From: Nitrospina sp.
GTDB lineage: Bacteria > Nitrospinota > Nitrospinia > Nitrospinales > Nitrospinaceae
DNA: 8,694 bases
Assembly (NCBI GenBank): GCA_004357365.1
Contig: SMVT01000052.1
Span: 1 to 8,694 of the forward strand
Reading direction: 5' to 3'
A program made the position numbers and the translations under genes. The notes under the pieces were generated by a model, which was given only the letters and a program-made list of their open reading frames with translations, was not told the DNA's origin and ran no database searches. How positions within the stretch are numbered: the first letter of the stretch is position 1; each line of letters begins with the position of its first letter. Positions 1 to 6,001 of the stretch are shown here, in pieces.

Positions 1-2
1 AG

Positions 3-806
3 GAGGGGTTTCTCCACCAATGGCACCGGGCGCAGGAAAAGCAGGCGCTGGATCGGTCTATTCGCGAAATTCAGAAACGGATTCATACCCGCGTCGGGCT
101 GGGAGAGACGTACGAGAAGTTTATGGCCTCCATGCGGGAGTCCGACCCGGAGCTTTTGGAGCGGGAATGGGCCGAGGTGGTTTCCCGGCTGGACCACCTT
201 CATGAAGATCAGGACCGGATGAATCAGGAAATCGGACGGTTACGGGGCGAGGCCGAGCAACTGGCCTCCCGGGAGGATCTGGTCTCCCTGCAAAACGAGT
301 TGGAAGCCGAAAAGGAACAGCTCATGAACGGCGCCCGCGAATGGGCGACCTTGACTCTGGCCCTGGACCTTCTGAACCGGGCCAAGGTGCAATATGAAAA
401 GAACCGGCAACCGCAGGTGTTCCAGGCGGCGGGCCGGATGTTTTCCAAAATCACCGAAAACCATTACCGGGGCGTGGAAAAACCGCTCGAAAGCGATGCC
501 TTCCGGATCGTGCGACAGAACGGCAGTTTCATCAGCCCCGTCCTGCTCAGCCGCGGCACCCGCGAACAGCTGTATCTGTCCATGCGCTTCGGCTTGATCG
601 AGGATTATGAGACGCGGGCGGAACCCTTACCCATTATGATGGACGATGTTTTGGTCAACTTCGACGATACCCGGCGGGAGCACGTCTTGGACATTTTGCG
701 CGACTTCGCCCGGGACCGGCAGGTGATCATCCTTTCCTGTCACGAGCGCCTGCTGGAAACTTACTTAAAATATGGTGCAAAACAAGTAAATTTGCAGAAA
801 GAATAA
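3..806 (+). CDS. YhaN/SbcC-like AAA ATPase, C-terminal part (5' end outside window)
   Basis: The reading frame is open to the left edge, so this is the last 267 codons of a longer protein; the ATG at 123 is internal. The first half is charged and heptad-like (many E, R, Q, L), as in the coiled-coil arm of SMC/Rad50/YhaN proteins. It is followed by a C-terminal ABC ATPase half: a signature motif LSRGTREQLYLS (546-581), a Walker B stretch PIMMDDVLVNFDD (630-668) with its D-loop, and a switch histidine in LSCHE (about 735-749). The combination LSRGTREQLYLS plus DDVLVNFDD is typical of the YhaN group, large ATPases (usually around 900 residues or more) often encoded beside a YhaO/SbcD-type nuclease and thought to act on DNA. 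The partner gene and Walker A would lie upstream and are not visible. The stop codon falls 84 bases before the next gene, which has its own promoter. Confidence 0.88.
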   Translation, partial: EGFLHQWHRAQEKQALDRSIREIQKRIHTRVGLGETYEKFMASMRESDPELLEREWAEVVSRLDHLHEDQDRMNQEIGRLRGEAEQLASREDLVSLQNELEAEKEQLMNGAREWATLTLALDLLNRAKVQYEKNRQPQVFQAAGRMFSKITENHYRGVEKPLESDAFRIVRQNGSFISPVLLSRGTREQLYLSMRFGLIEDYETRAEPLPIMMDDVLVNFDDTRREHVLDILRDFARDRQVIILSCHERLLETYLKYGAKQVNLQKE

Positions 807-832
807 ATTTGTGTACAATTTTCAAAAATAAG

Positions 833-862
833 TTGACAAAAAATAAACATTTTGTTTATTAT
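833..862 (+). promoter_or_regulatory. Sigma70-type promoter of the TetR gene
   Basis: A perfect TTGACA -35 box (833-838) is followed after 18 bases by TATTAT (857-862), one mismatch from the TATAAT consensus. It lies in an AT-rich gap and ends 28 bases before the ATG at 891. A weaker alternative upstream is TTTGCA (791-796), 17 bases, TACAAT (814-819), partly inside the preceding gene. Read from sequence only. Confidence 0.65.
842..860. promoter_or_regulatory. Perfect 8-3-8 inverted repeat, putative TetR-family operator
   Basis: AATAAACA (842-849), TTT, TGTTTATT (853-860) form a perfect dyad. It fills the spacer between the -35 and -10 boxes and overlaps the -10 box. TetR-family dimers usually bind such 15-25 base dyads in their own promoter, so a bound repressor would block RNA polymerase here. 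I infer autoregulation by the gene at 891. I saw no second copy before the lipoprotein genes or before the radical SAM gene. Confidence 0.55.
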
Positions 863-877
863 TTACCATTAGACCTT

Positions 878-885
878 GAGAGAGA
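878..885 (+). promoter_or_regulatory. Ribosome binding site deciding the TetR start
   Basis: A GAGAGAGA purine run ends 5 bases before the ATG at 891. An in-frame TTG at 876 overlaps this site and has no good Shine-Dalgarno sequence of its own, so 891 is the better start. Confidence 0.6.
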
Positions 886-890
886 CCTGT

Positions 891-1487
891 ATGAGTACCG
901 TCGCCGCCACAGCCGAAGAGATCAAAAGCCTGATTCTGGATAAAGCGGTAGACCGTTTTATCCAGTATGGATTCGGCAAAACCACCATGGTGGAAATCGC
1001 CAAGGATTGTGGTATGTCCGCCGGCAACCTGTACCGTTATTTCGAGAGCAAGTTCGATATCGGGGTCGGGGTAGCCCAGCTTTATATTTGCAAGGCGGAG
1101 CAGATTTTACGGGACGTTTTGAAGAGACCCGGCCTCAGCCCCAGCCAGCGGCTGGAGGCGTTTGTTCTGGAAAAGCTGAGGTTCATGCACAGCCAAATCA
1201 TCGAGCAACCCAATGTACAGGATTTGGTCGACTACATTCTTGACGATCGCTGGGACCTGGTGGAGCGCCACCGGGATGTCCAGAATTCCCTCATGGCCGA
1301 AATCCTATCCGAAGGCAACCGCACCGGCGAATTCAATGTCTCCGATGTGGTCCACACCGCCAACGCGATTTATGCCTTGACCACCAAATTCCGCCTGCCG
1401 CATTTCATTAAAAATGTCACTCTCGAGGGTCTCGAACAGGAGGCCAAAGCCGGTGTCGACCTGATGATCAGGGGTATCAAAGGATAG
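891..1487 (+). CDS. TetR/AcrR-family transcriptional regulator
   Basis: This 198-residue protein has the usual TetR length and layout. The N-terminal DNA-binding domain has the helix-turn-helix TTMVEIAKDCGMSAGNLYRY (residues 31-50) followed by FESK, the classic TetR signature. The remaining 145 or so residues are the variable helical ligand-binding and dimerisation domain. The ligand cannot be told from sequence. The ATG at 891 is preferred over an in-frame TTG at 876. The gene has its own promoter with a dyad in it, so it probably represses itself. The four lipoprotein genes start 101 bases downstream in the same direction, with no clear terminator between. They are therefore the most likely other targets or co-transcribed partners, although TetR regulators can also control distant genes. 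Confidence 0.93.
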   Translation: MSTVAATAEEIKSLILDKAVDRFIQYGFGKTTMVEIAKDCGMSAGNLYRYFESKFDIGVGVAQLYICKAEQILRDVLKRPGLSPSQRLEAFVLEKLRFMHSQIIEQPNVQDLVDYILDDRWDLVERHRDVQNSLMAEILSEGNRTGEFNVSDVVHTANAIYALTTKFRLPHFIKNVTLEGLEQEAKAGVDLMIRGIKG

Positions 1488-1577
1488 TTGCCGGTTCCGG
1501 CCGCCGTTAAAACGAGGCTTCCATCCTAAAATTATGGGGTTATCCTGTAAGTAGTCAACGAATGTATTTCCAGAATT

Positions 1578-1584
1578 GGGAGAG
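1578..1584 (+). promoter_or_regulatory. Ribosome binding site deciding the BamE-like lipoprotein start
   Basis: GGGAGAG lies 4 bases before the ATG at 1589. The longer reading from an in-frame ATG at 1562 would add nine residues in front of the signal peptide and has no such site upstream. Confidence 0.55.
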
Positions 1585-1588
1585 AATT

Positions 1589-1996
1589 ATGAACGGGAAA
1601 TGGTTGTGGATCGTTTTATTGAGTTCAACCCTGTTGTCCGCCTGTTATAGCCATATGGGCAGTAGTGCCGGCCGCGATGCCAATGCCACCAATTTAACGG
1701 TGGGTACGGTTCAGGCAGAAATCAAAGTGGGAATGCCCGCCTCGGATGTCGCGGCTATTCTGGGATCGCCTAATATTGTTACCACGGATGAAAAACGCCG
1801 TGAAGTCTGGATTTACGACAAAGTATCGACCAATCGCGTGGATACCCGTAACTTCGCCTACGGGACGCTGATCATTTTTGGCGGCAGTACCCGCCAGGCG
1901 GAAAGCACGACCACTCAGAAGACTTTGACGATTATCATCAAGTTTGATGAACAGAAAAAGGTCCGTGACTTTGCTTACAACTACACCCAATTTTAA
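1589..1996 (+). CDS. Small lipoprotein with BamE/SmpA-OmlA-like domain
   Basis: This 135-residue protein begins with a lipoprotein signal peptide: Lys4, a hydrophobic core, then the lipobox LSAC with Cys19. The residue after Cys is Tyr, not Asp, which predicts the outer membrane by the E. coli sorting rule. From about residue 39 the sequence VGTVQAEIKVGMPASDVAAI, then LGSPN and a strand with VWIYD, follows the helix-helix-strand pattern of the SmpA/OmlA (BamE-like) fold. In that pattern a 'G-M-x-x-x-D-V' segment precedes 'LG-x-P'. The C-terminal half (LTIIIKFDEQKKVRDFAYNY) fits the last strands of the same fold. BamE proper is an accessory of the outer-membrane protein assembly machine, but this fold is widespread in unrelated lipoproteins, so I do not call it BamE. 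It is first in a run of four lipoprotein genes, and its end overlaps the next gene by 50 bases if that gene starts at 1947. Confidence 0.85.
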   Translation: MNGKWLWIVLLSSTLLSACYSHMGSSAGRDANATNLTVGTVQAEIKVGMPASDVAAILGSPNIVTTDEKRREVWIYDKVSTNRVDTRNFAYGTLIIFGGSTRQAESTTTQKTLTIIIKFDEQKKVRDFAYNYTQF

Positions 1997-2600
1997 AAAC
2001 CTTCGCCGGCAAGGGGCACCGCGCGGGTTCGGGTGGATGGGTCTCACCCTGCTGGGCGGCCTTCTGTTTTCGGGCTGTGTCCAGATGGCCAAACCGGAGA
2101 GTTTTTTTGAAATGACCCCGGAAATGGCCCAGCACCGCGCCCTGCAGACCCGCATGTTCGAAACCTCCAATGAAAAGGAACTGCTCTCCGCCTCCGCCGC
2201 CGTCCTGCAGGACCTGGGATTCCAGATCGAGGAAAGCGCCGTTGGGGTGGGGATGCTGCGGGCGGCCAAGGAACGTAGCGCCCGGGAGGCGGGCCAGGAA
2301 ATCATGCAGGGGTTCCTTTTAATACTATTCGCTATAACCGGAAAAGCCTACATTATGCCGGTGGATCTGCATCAACAGATCAATGCCACCCTGGTGACCC
2401 GCCGGTCGGAGACCGACTCTTCCCGTTTCTTGGTTCGAATCCTTTTTCATAGATCGATTTGGAAGGGGGATGGCAATGCCGGCGACCAGGCTATTCCGCC
2501 GGGCCAACAGCGTATGGAAATGATTCATGATGCGAAAATCTACCAGCAGTTTTTTGCTAAACTGTCCAAGAGCGTGTTTCTTGAAGCCCATCAAATCTGA
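1947..2600 (+). CDS. Predicted lipoprotein, paralogue 1 of 3 (QTRxF/QDLGF family)
   Basis: I do not recognise a named family. From the ATG at 1947 the protein has 217 residues, with a basic N-terminus (NRKR, then RR at 20-21), a hydrophobic stretch from about 29 and the lipobox FSGC with Cys44, so it is probably an outer-membrane lipoprotein. The mature part contains ALQTRMFET, AVLQDLGFQIEES and, near the C-terminus, AKIYQQFFAKLSKSVFL. All three motifs recur in the next two genes. Between them is a hydrophobic segment (FLLILFAI, about residues 118-125) absent from the other two copies, which might associate with the membrane. The start is uncertain: 1947 overlaps the previous gene by 50 bases and has no good Shine-Dalgarno sequence. 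In-frame GTG 1965 (AAAGG just upstream), TTG 1971 and ATG 2037 are alternatives, the last leaving a very short, uncharged signal peptide. Confidence 0.82.
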   Translation: MNRKRSVTLLTTTPNFKNLRRQGAPRGFGWMGLTLLGGLLFSGCVQMAKPESFFEMTPEMAQHRALQTRMFETSNEKELLSASAAVLQDLGFQIEESAVGVGMLRAAKERSAREAGQEIMQGFLLILFAITGKAYIMPVDLHQQINATLVTRRSETDSSRFLVRILFHRSIWKGDGNAGDQAIPPGQQRMEMIHDAKIYQQFFAKLSKSVFLEAHQI

Positions 2601-2606
2601 GGGAGG

Positions 2607-3041
2607 ATGAACGTGAACGCCCGTACTGGTTTATTCGTATTAGGTTTGGCTTTTCTTTTGCAGGCTTGTGCTGGGCCTCAAAAAGTCCCGAAAAATCTTC
2701 TGTCGCTTACCGATTCCCAGATGAAAATCCGGAGTTTCCAGACCCGGACGTTTGACTTCAGTGATCAGAATAAAGTGTTGCGGGGCGTAGTGGCCGCTTT
2801 GCAGGACCTGGGGTTTATCATCGAACGCGCCAACGCGCCCATGGGTTTGATAACAGCCGGTAAATTCGCCGGCGGCGGGCTATCCGGTTTTGTAGAATTG
2901 ACCGTCACCGTGCGGAAGAAAGGCGAACAACGGACGGAGGTCCGGGTCAACGCCCTGTTCAATACCCGACCCATCGAAGACCCGAAAATTTACCAGAACT
3001 TTTTTATTGCGGTACAACGTTCGCTGTTCATCCCCGGTTGA
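2607..3041 (+). CDS. Predicted lipoprotein, paralogue 2 of 3 (QTRxF/QDLGF family)
   Basis: At 144 residues this is the shortest of three related lipoproteins. The signal peptide is short with Arg6 and the lipobox LQAC (Cys21). It is followed by SFQTRTFDF, AALQDLGFIIE, MGLITAGKF, a strand-rich middle with VELTVTVRKK and VRVNALFN, and the C-terminal DPKIYQNFFIAVQRSLFI. It is close to a minimal version of the shared domain: it lacks the extra segments of its neighbours. The gene starts six bases after the previous stop, so the two are co-transcribed and probably translationally coupled. GGGAGG (2601-2606) abuts the ATG at 2607 with no spacer but sits 6 bases before an in-frame GTG at 2613. The real start may therefore be 2613, two residues shorter. 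Function unknown; probably a periplasm-facing outer-membrane lipoprotein. Confidence 0.85.
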   Translation: MNVNARTGLFVLGLAFLLQACAGPQKVPKNLLSLTDSQMKIRSFQTRTFDFSDQNKVLRGVVAALQDLGFIIERANAPMGLITAGKFAGGGLSGFVELTVTVRKKGEQRTEVRVNALFNTRPIEDPKIYQNFFIAVQRSLFIPG

Positions 3042-3110
3042 CGCGGTCGAAGCCTGGAGGGGCCACGGCCGGTAGGTGCTGAACATTTGACGATGGATTG
3101 CATGGAAGCC

Positions 3111-3695
3111 ATGAAATTTTTCTCCCAACAAAAGAGGCGGGCAGGTTTCTTTCTGCTGTGGTTGTGCACCGGCGTTTTGCTTCAAGGCTGTGCCATGCAG
3201 TGGGGCGCCGAACTGCAATGGAACTCCAAAAGCCAGATCCTGATGTCGGAGGACAGCCAGGTCAAACAGCGGGCGATCCAGACCCGGGTGTTTGAAACCA
3301 CGGATAAAATAAAAATCATGAGGGTCACCGTCGCCGCCATGCAGGACCTGTTCTTTGATATCGATGTTCTGGATGAAGACCTGGGAGTGGTGTCCGGTAA
3401 AAAAATGTTTCATGAAAATCCCAATGACCCTTGGCCCGACCATCCGACTTATTATGCTTATGAGACCGATAATCTGATTATATTCAACCTCACCAACTTC
3501 CGAACCTGGGGCCCGTTCAAATACCGCAATGATCTGATCCGCATGACGGTGACCGTACGCCCCAAGGAAAAGACCCGGTTACTGGTACGGGCCAGTGTGC
3601 AGTACGATATTCGTGCGGTCCAGGATCCTGAGATGTACCAGAAATTCTTCAAAACCCTCGAACAATCCCTGTTTCTTTCCGCCCAAAGCGAGTAA
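3111..3695 (+). CDS. Predicted lipoprotein, paralogue 3 of 3 (QTRxF/QDLxF family)
   Basis: From the ATG at 3111 this is a 194-residue protein with a textbook lipoprotein signal peptide: basic QQKRR, a hydrophobic core, then the lipobox LQGC (Cys27). The mature part repeats the shared domain: AIQTRVFETTD, AAMQDLFFDID, LGVVSGKKM, then after an aromatic-rich insert (about residues 104-140, with YYAYETD and NFRTWGPF) the strand RMTVTVRPKEKTRLLVRASV and DPEMYQKFFKTLEQSLFL. The usual QDLGF is QDLFF here. Start choice is uncertain: in-frame TTG 3087, ATG 3093 and ATG 3102 add up to eight residues. GGTAGGTG (3071-3078) would serve the upstream starts and GGAAG (3104-3108) sits close to 3111. It is the last gene of the lipoprotein run; 505 bases follow before the next confident gene. 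I saw no convincing terminator. Confidence 0.83.
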   Translation: MKFFSQQKRRAGFFLLWLCTGVLLQGCAMQWGAELQWNSKSQILMSEDSQVKQRAIQTRVFETTDKIKIMRVTVAAMQDLFFDIDVLDEDLGVVSGKKMFHENPNDPWPDHPTYYAYETDNLIIFNLTNFRTWGPFKYRNDLIRMTVTVRPKEKTRLLVRASVQYDIRAVQDPEMYQKFFKTLEQSLFLSAQSE

Positions 3696-3788
3696 CCGGA
3701 AGAACCCTGTTTCTCCGCCGATCCTTCCCTGAAATCCTTATTTCCTAAAGAATTATCAATATCAGCGAGCAAATTCAGCGGCCTCTGT

Positions 3789-3817
3789 TTGTAAATATTT
3801 TGTAATATATTTAATAT
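3789..3817 (+). promoter_or_regulatory. Possible promoter for the radical SAM/CFA operon
   Basis: TTGTAA (3789-3794), 17 bases, TAATAT (3812-3817). Each box matches four of six consensus positions, and AT-rich sequence gives many chance matches, so this is weak. A start here would give a leader of nearly 400 bases before 4201. Confidence 0.22.
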
Positions 3818-3862
3818 TCTATTGCCTTTCTGGTAAATATACCTATATTGATCGTTATAAAT

Positions 3863-3892
3863 CCGGGAACCCTTGTGATCATAGGCTCCCGG
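3863..3892 (+). promoter_or_regulatory. Hairpin in the leader of the radical SAM operon
   Basis: CCGGGA (3863-3868) pairs with TCCCGG (3887-3892). After a single A/C mismatch, CC (3870-3871) pairs with GG (3884-3885), closing a loop of 12 bases. No T-run follows, so it is not an ordinary intrinsic terminator; it may be a leader structure or a protein site. Confidence 0.4.
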
Positions 3893-3941
3893 GCAGGCAT
3901 TGAAAACCAGATACAGGAGCTGGAATCCAGGGAGAAGAGAC

Positions 3942-4151
3942 ATGACAGGGACACAGCCAGATTTCTGTAAATTTAAATATTTAAATGGTTTTGTCGATTT
4001 TGAAGTCCCGCAGATCCGGCGGGGGGGCACCTCGAGCGCTGGAACCCGGGAAGCGGAGAACACCATTTTTCAAGATATTTTCTTGAGCGGCTTTCCCGGG
4101 AAAAGGCCGGGACAGCAGGTGGCAACCAGCCAAAATTTTTTGGCCGGATGA
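3942..4151 (+). CDS. Possible small protein of 69 aa, unrecognised
   Basis: The ATG at 3942 is preceded by GGGAG (3930-3934) at 7-base spacing, one of the best ribosome sites in the window. The ORF ends 49 bases before the radical SAM gene. The predicted peptide (starting MTGTQPDFCKFKYLNG) has no signal peptide, membrane segment or motif I recognise. Base composition along it is uneven: AT-rich at the start with a 16-base AT palindrome, then GGCGGGGGGG. This looks more like non-coding or leader DNA than a conserved gene. It could be a leader peptide or chance. Confidence 0.22.
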   Translation: MTGTQPDFCKFKYLNGFVDFEVPQIRRGGTSSAGTREAENTIFQDIFLSGFPGKRPGQQVATSQNFLAG

Positions 4152-4200
4152 TTAATATTTAACAGGATATTTCCTTTAAATAAATTATTGGAGAGCGATC

Positions 4201-5949
4201 ATGGGCTCATCAGGCGGTAACAATAAAATTAGGTTCCTGGCCTCTCTGTTGGGTCACCGGCCTCAAAAGCGGGTACTCATTATTAACGTGTTCATGGACG
4301 ACCGCCGGGTTTATCTGCCCAATTCCTTCAAAGTACCGCAGACCATGGCCCCGGTTTACCTGGCGGGCGCCTTTTCGCGGACCGGGTGCCGGGTGCGGAT
4401 CTACAACGAACATCGGAGCGGGCCTCTGAAGGATAAATCGCTGCTCGCCTGGCCGGATATGCTGGTGCTGACCGGAGTGATAACCGGATTCGACCGCATG
4501 CTTCATATGGTGGCGTATGCGAAGACACTGAACCCGAAAGTCATCACCGTGGCCGGGGGACCGGCCATCCGGGCGCTTCCGAAATATTCCCGCGAGTTTT
4601 TCGATTACGCCTGCCAGGGCGACGTGGAGCAGATGCAGGAGGTCATCGCCGACGCCTGGGGCCGCGAATGGGCGGACCCGGAAATGACGCCGCGCTACGA
4701 CCTTCTGCCGCGGTTTCATCCGGTCGACTACCTGGAGACCAGCCGCAATTGCAATTTCCGGTGCGGCTTCTGTTCGCTCACCGCAGAACGCAACGAGTAT
4801 CAGAAATATTCCCTGAAGAATATGGAGAAACAACTGCGGGCCATGAAGCCCGGCCGGCATTTGTGTTTCATCGATAACAATTTTTACGGGGATGACCGTG
4901 AGTTTTTTCTGGCGCGGGTGGATCTTCTGCAATGGTTTTACAAGCGGGGACATTTCAAGAGCTGGTCGGCCTTGGTGACCCATGATTTCTTTCTGGATTT
5001 CGAGAACCTGGACCGCGCCCGGGAATCGGGATGTGAATCTTTGTTCAGCGGGGTGGAGTCGTTCGACCGCGCGGAACTGGAAAGTTACCAGAAGCGCCAG
5101 AACCTGCTGCTCCCCCAGATGGCTGCCATTCATCGATGCCTGCAGTCGGGCATCGTTTTTCATTACGGGCTGATGTTCGATCCTTCCCGCCGCAGCGTCC
5201 GCGAATTGCGAAGCGAAATCGATTTGTTTTTATCCGCTCCGGGGATCACCCTGCCCAGTTTTATTTCGCTGACCATTCCTTTTCTCGGGACCCCGTACTT
5301 CGAGGAGTGTGTCCGCGAAAACCGCCTTCTGCCCCGGCTGAAACTGCGCGATCTCGACGGATTCACCCAAACCATGAAACCGGTGGACCCTCCGGAGGCG
5401 GTGGCCTCGCTGGTCCGCGACCTGCTGTCGTTCAGGCGGTACCGGCGGAAAGTGGTGCGGAAAGCGTGGGAGGTGTGGAAGACGCATCGCGGCAACCTCA
5501 GTGTGTTTCAAAGGCTTCAGACGCTGGTCAACGTTTTCAATCTGTGCGCGCCGCACTGGATCAATTCGCCCGGCCGGTTTCCCCGGATGCCCGCCGGCAG
5601 AACGTATATCAGCACCACGGAGCCCTTGGACCCGGTCTACCGGCCCCTGTTTCCGGTGCATTCCCGTTATCGCGATTATTTCAAACCGACCCTAGTGACG
5701 GATGACGGGGGCCGATTGACGGAAGCCCTGTTGAATGATTACCAGCCGGACGGTTCCCGGTTGAAGGAGAAGGACCCGCCGCCGCTGTTGTCGGCCATCG
5801 GATTCGTGGTACCGCATCGGGTGGAAACGCCAACACGGCATACGGAAAAGGACCAAAAGTCTTTTGTGTTTATAGGGCGCCTGTTAACGCCCTCGGGAAA
5901 AAATATGAAACGTGGAAAACGACGCATTTTAACGTTGAGGATCAGCTGA
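4201..5949 (+). CDS. Radical SAM protein with N-terminal B12-binding-like domain; 3' end apparently frameshifted
   Basis: This 582-residue reading starts at ATG 4201, 5 bases after GGAGAG. Residues about 24-155 form a Rossmann-like domain of the kind placed before radical SAM domains in the B12-binding rSAM class (VLIINVFM, then VITVAGGPAIRALP). I find no DxHxxG cobalamin-ligand motif. The radical SAM core has the [4Fe-4S]-binding CNFRCGFC, with Cys184, Cys188 and Cys191. It continues with CFIDNNFYG and LFSGVESFDRAEL, as expected for a TIM barrel that cleaves S-adenosylmethionine to a 5'-deoxyadenosyl radical. A C-terminal region of about 200 residues follows, with no function I can assign. 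The last 25-45 residues (from about 5820) look wrong: they are basic and low in complexity, while the -1 frame carries a protein-like tail ending at 6005 in an ATGA overlap with the CFA gene. The intact protein was probably about 600 residues. Substrate unknown; the neighbour suggests fatty acyl chains. Confidence 0.88.
   Translation: MGSSGGNNKIRFLASLLGHRPQKRVLIINVFMDDRRVYLPNSFKVPQTMAPVYLAGAFSRTGCRVRIYNEHRSGPLKDKSLLAWPDMLVLTGVITGFDRMLHMVAYAKTLNPKVITVAGGPAIRALPKYSREFFDYACQGDVEQMQEVIADAWGREWADPEMTPRYDLLPRFHPVDYLETSRNCNFRCGFCSLTAERNEYQKYSLKNMEKQLRAMKPGRHLCFIDNNFYGDDREFFLARVDLLQWFYKRGHFKSWSALVTHDFFLDFENLDRARESGCESLFSGVESFDRAELESYQKRQNLLLPQMAAIHRCLQSGIVFHYGLMFDPSRRSVRELRSEIDLFLSAPGITLPSFISLTIPFLGTPYFEECVRENRLLPRLKLRDLDGFTQTMKPVDPPEAVASLVRDLLSFRRYRRKVVRKAWEVWKTHRGNLSVFQRLQTLVNVFNLCAPHWINSPGRFPRMPAGRTYISTTEPLDPVYRPLFPVHSRYRDYFKPTLVTDDGGRLTEALLNDYQPDGSRLKEKDPPPLLSAIGFVVPHRVETPTRHTEKDQKSFVFIGRLLTPSGKNMKRGKRRILTLRIS
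5898..5904 (+). promoter_or_regulatory. A AAA AAT heptamer, possible -1 frameshift site
   Basis: Read in the frame of the radical SAM gene, these bases are A AAA AAT, fitting the X XXY YYZ pattern of -1 programmed frameshift sites. A slip here moves the ribosome exactly into the frame that continues YETWKTTHF and ends at 6005. I did not see a clear stimulatory upstream Shine-Dalgarno sequence or downstream stem, and a six-A run is also a common place for a single-base error or mutation. Confidence 0.3.
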
Positions 5950-5990
5950 ACGCAATCTTCTTTGATCCCCGACTCAACAGCATGTTTGGC

Positions 5991-5997
5991 GAGGGGG
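5991..5997 (+). promoter_or_regulatory. Ribosome binding site of the CFA-type gene
   Basis: GAGGGGG lies 4 bases before ATG 6002. An in-frame ATG at 6011 is less well spaced. The site falls inside the -1 frame tail of the radical SAM gene, consistent with overlapping coupled genes. Confidence 0.6.
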
Positions 5998-6001
5998 ACT
6001 T

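Larger units (their letters stand above)
3696..4200. other. 505-base AT-rich intergenic/leader region
   Basis: No gene I can name lies here. It holds a possible promoter (3789-3817), a GC-rich hairpin (3863-3892), a 16-base AT palindrome ATTTAAATATTTAAAT (3971-3986), the palindrome TTTCCCGGGAAA (4092-4103) and a near-palindrome CCAGCCAAAA TT TTTTGGCCGG (4126-4147). There is also one small ORF with a good ribosome site (3942-4151). The last 50 bases are AT-rich and lead to GGAGAG (4190-4195), the ribosome site of the radical SAM gene. The region is unusually long for this compact window and may be a structured 5' leader. Confidence 0.6.

Noticed and set aside
1490..1501. GCCGGTTCCGGC as a terminator after the TetR gene
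   Set aside because: The stem is only 4-5 base pairs and no T-run follows, so it is too weak to call a terminator.
3696..3760. Terminator after the lipoprotein run
   Set aside because: I looked for a GC stem followed by T residues just after the stop and found none; the operon may end further on or use Rho.
3458..4066. 202-codon - strand frame spanning the end of the third paralogous lipoprotein and the intergenic region
   Set aside because: About 240 bases are antisense to a real gene, no good start signal was seen, and the translation has no recognisable motif. The intergenic part alone could be rechecked, but I cannot support a gene.
4210..5163. 317-codon open frame on the - strand
   Set aside because: Antisense to the first radical SAM gene, and rich in H, R, Q and P, as expected of a codon-bias shadow.
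5136..5705. 189-codon + strand frame inside the radical SAM gene
   Set aside because: It overlaps the radical SAM coding sequence, where the main frame has the better codon bias and family motifs; the translation is R/P/S-rich shadow sequence. Only the part of this frame after 5739 is of interest, as the displaced tail.
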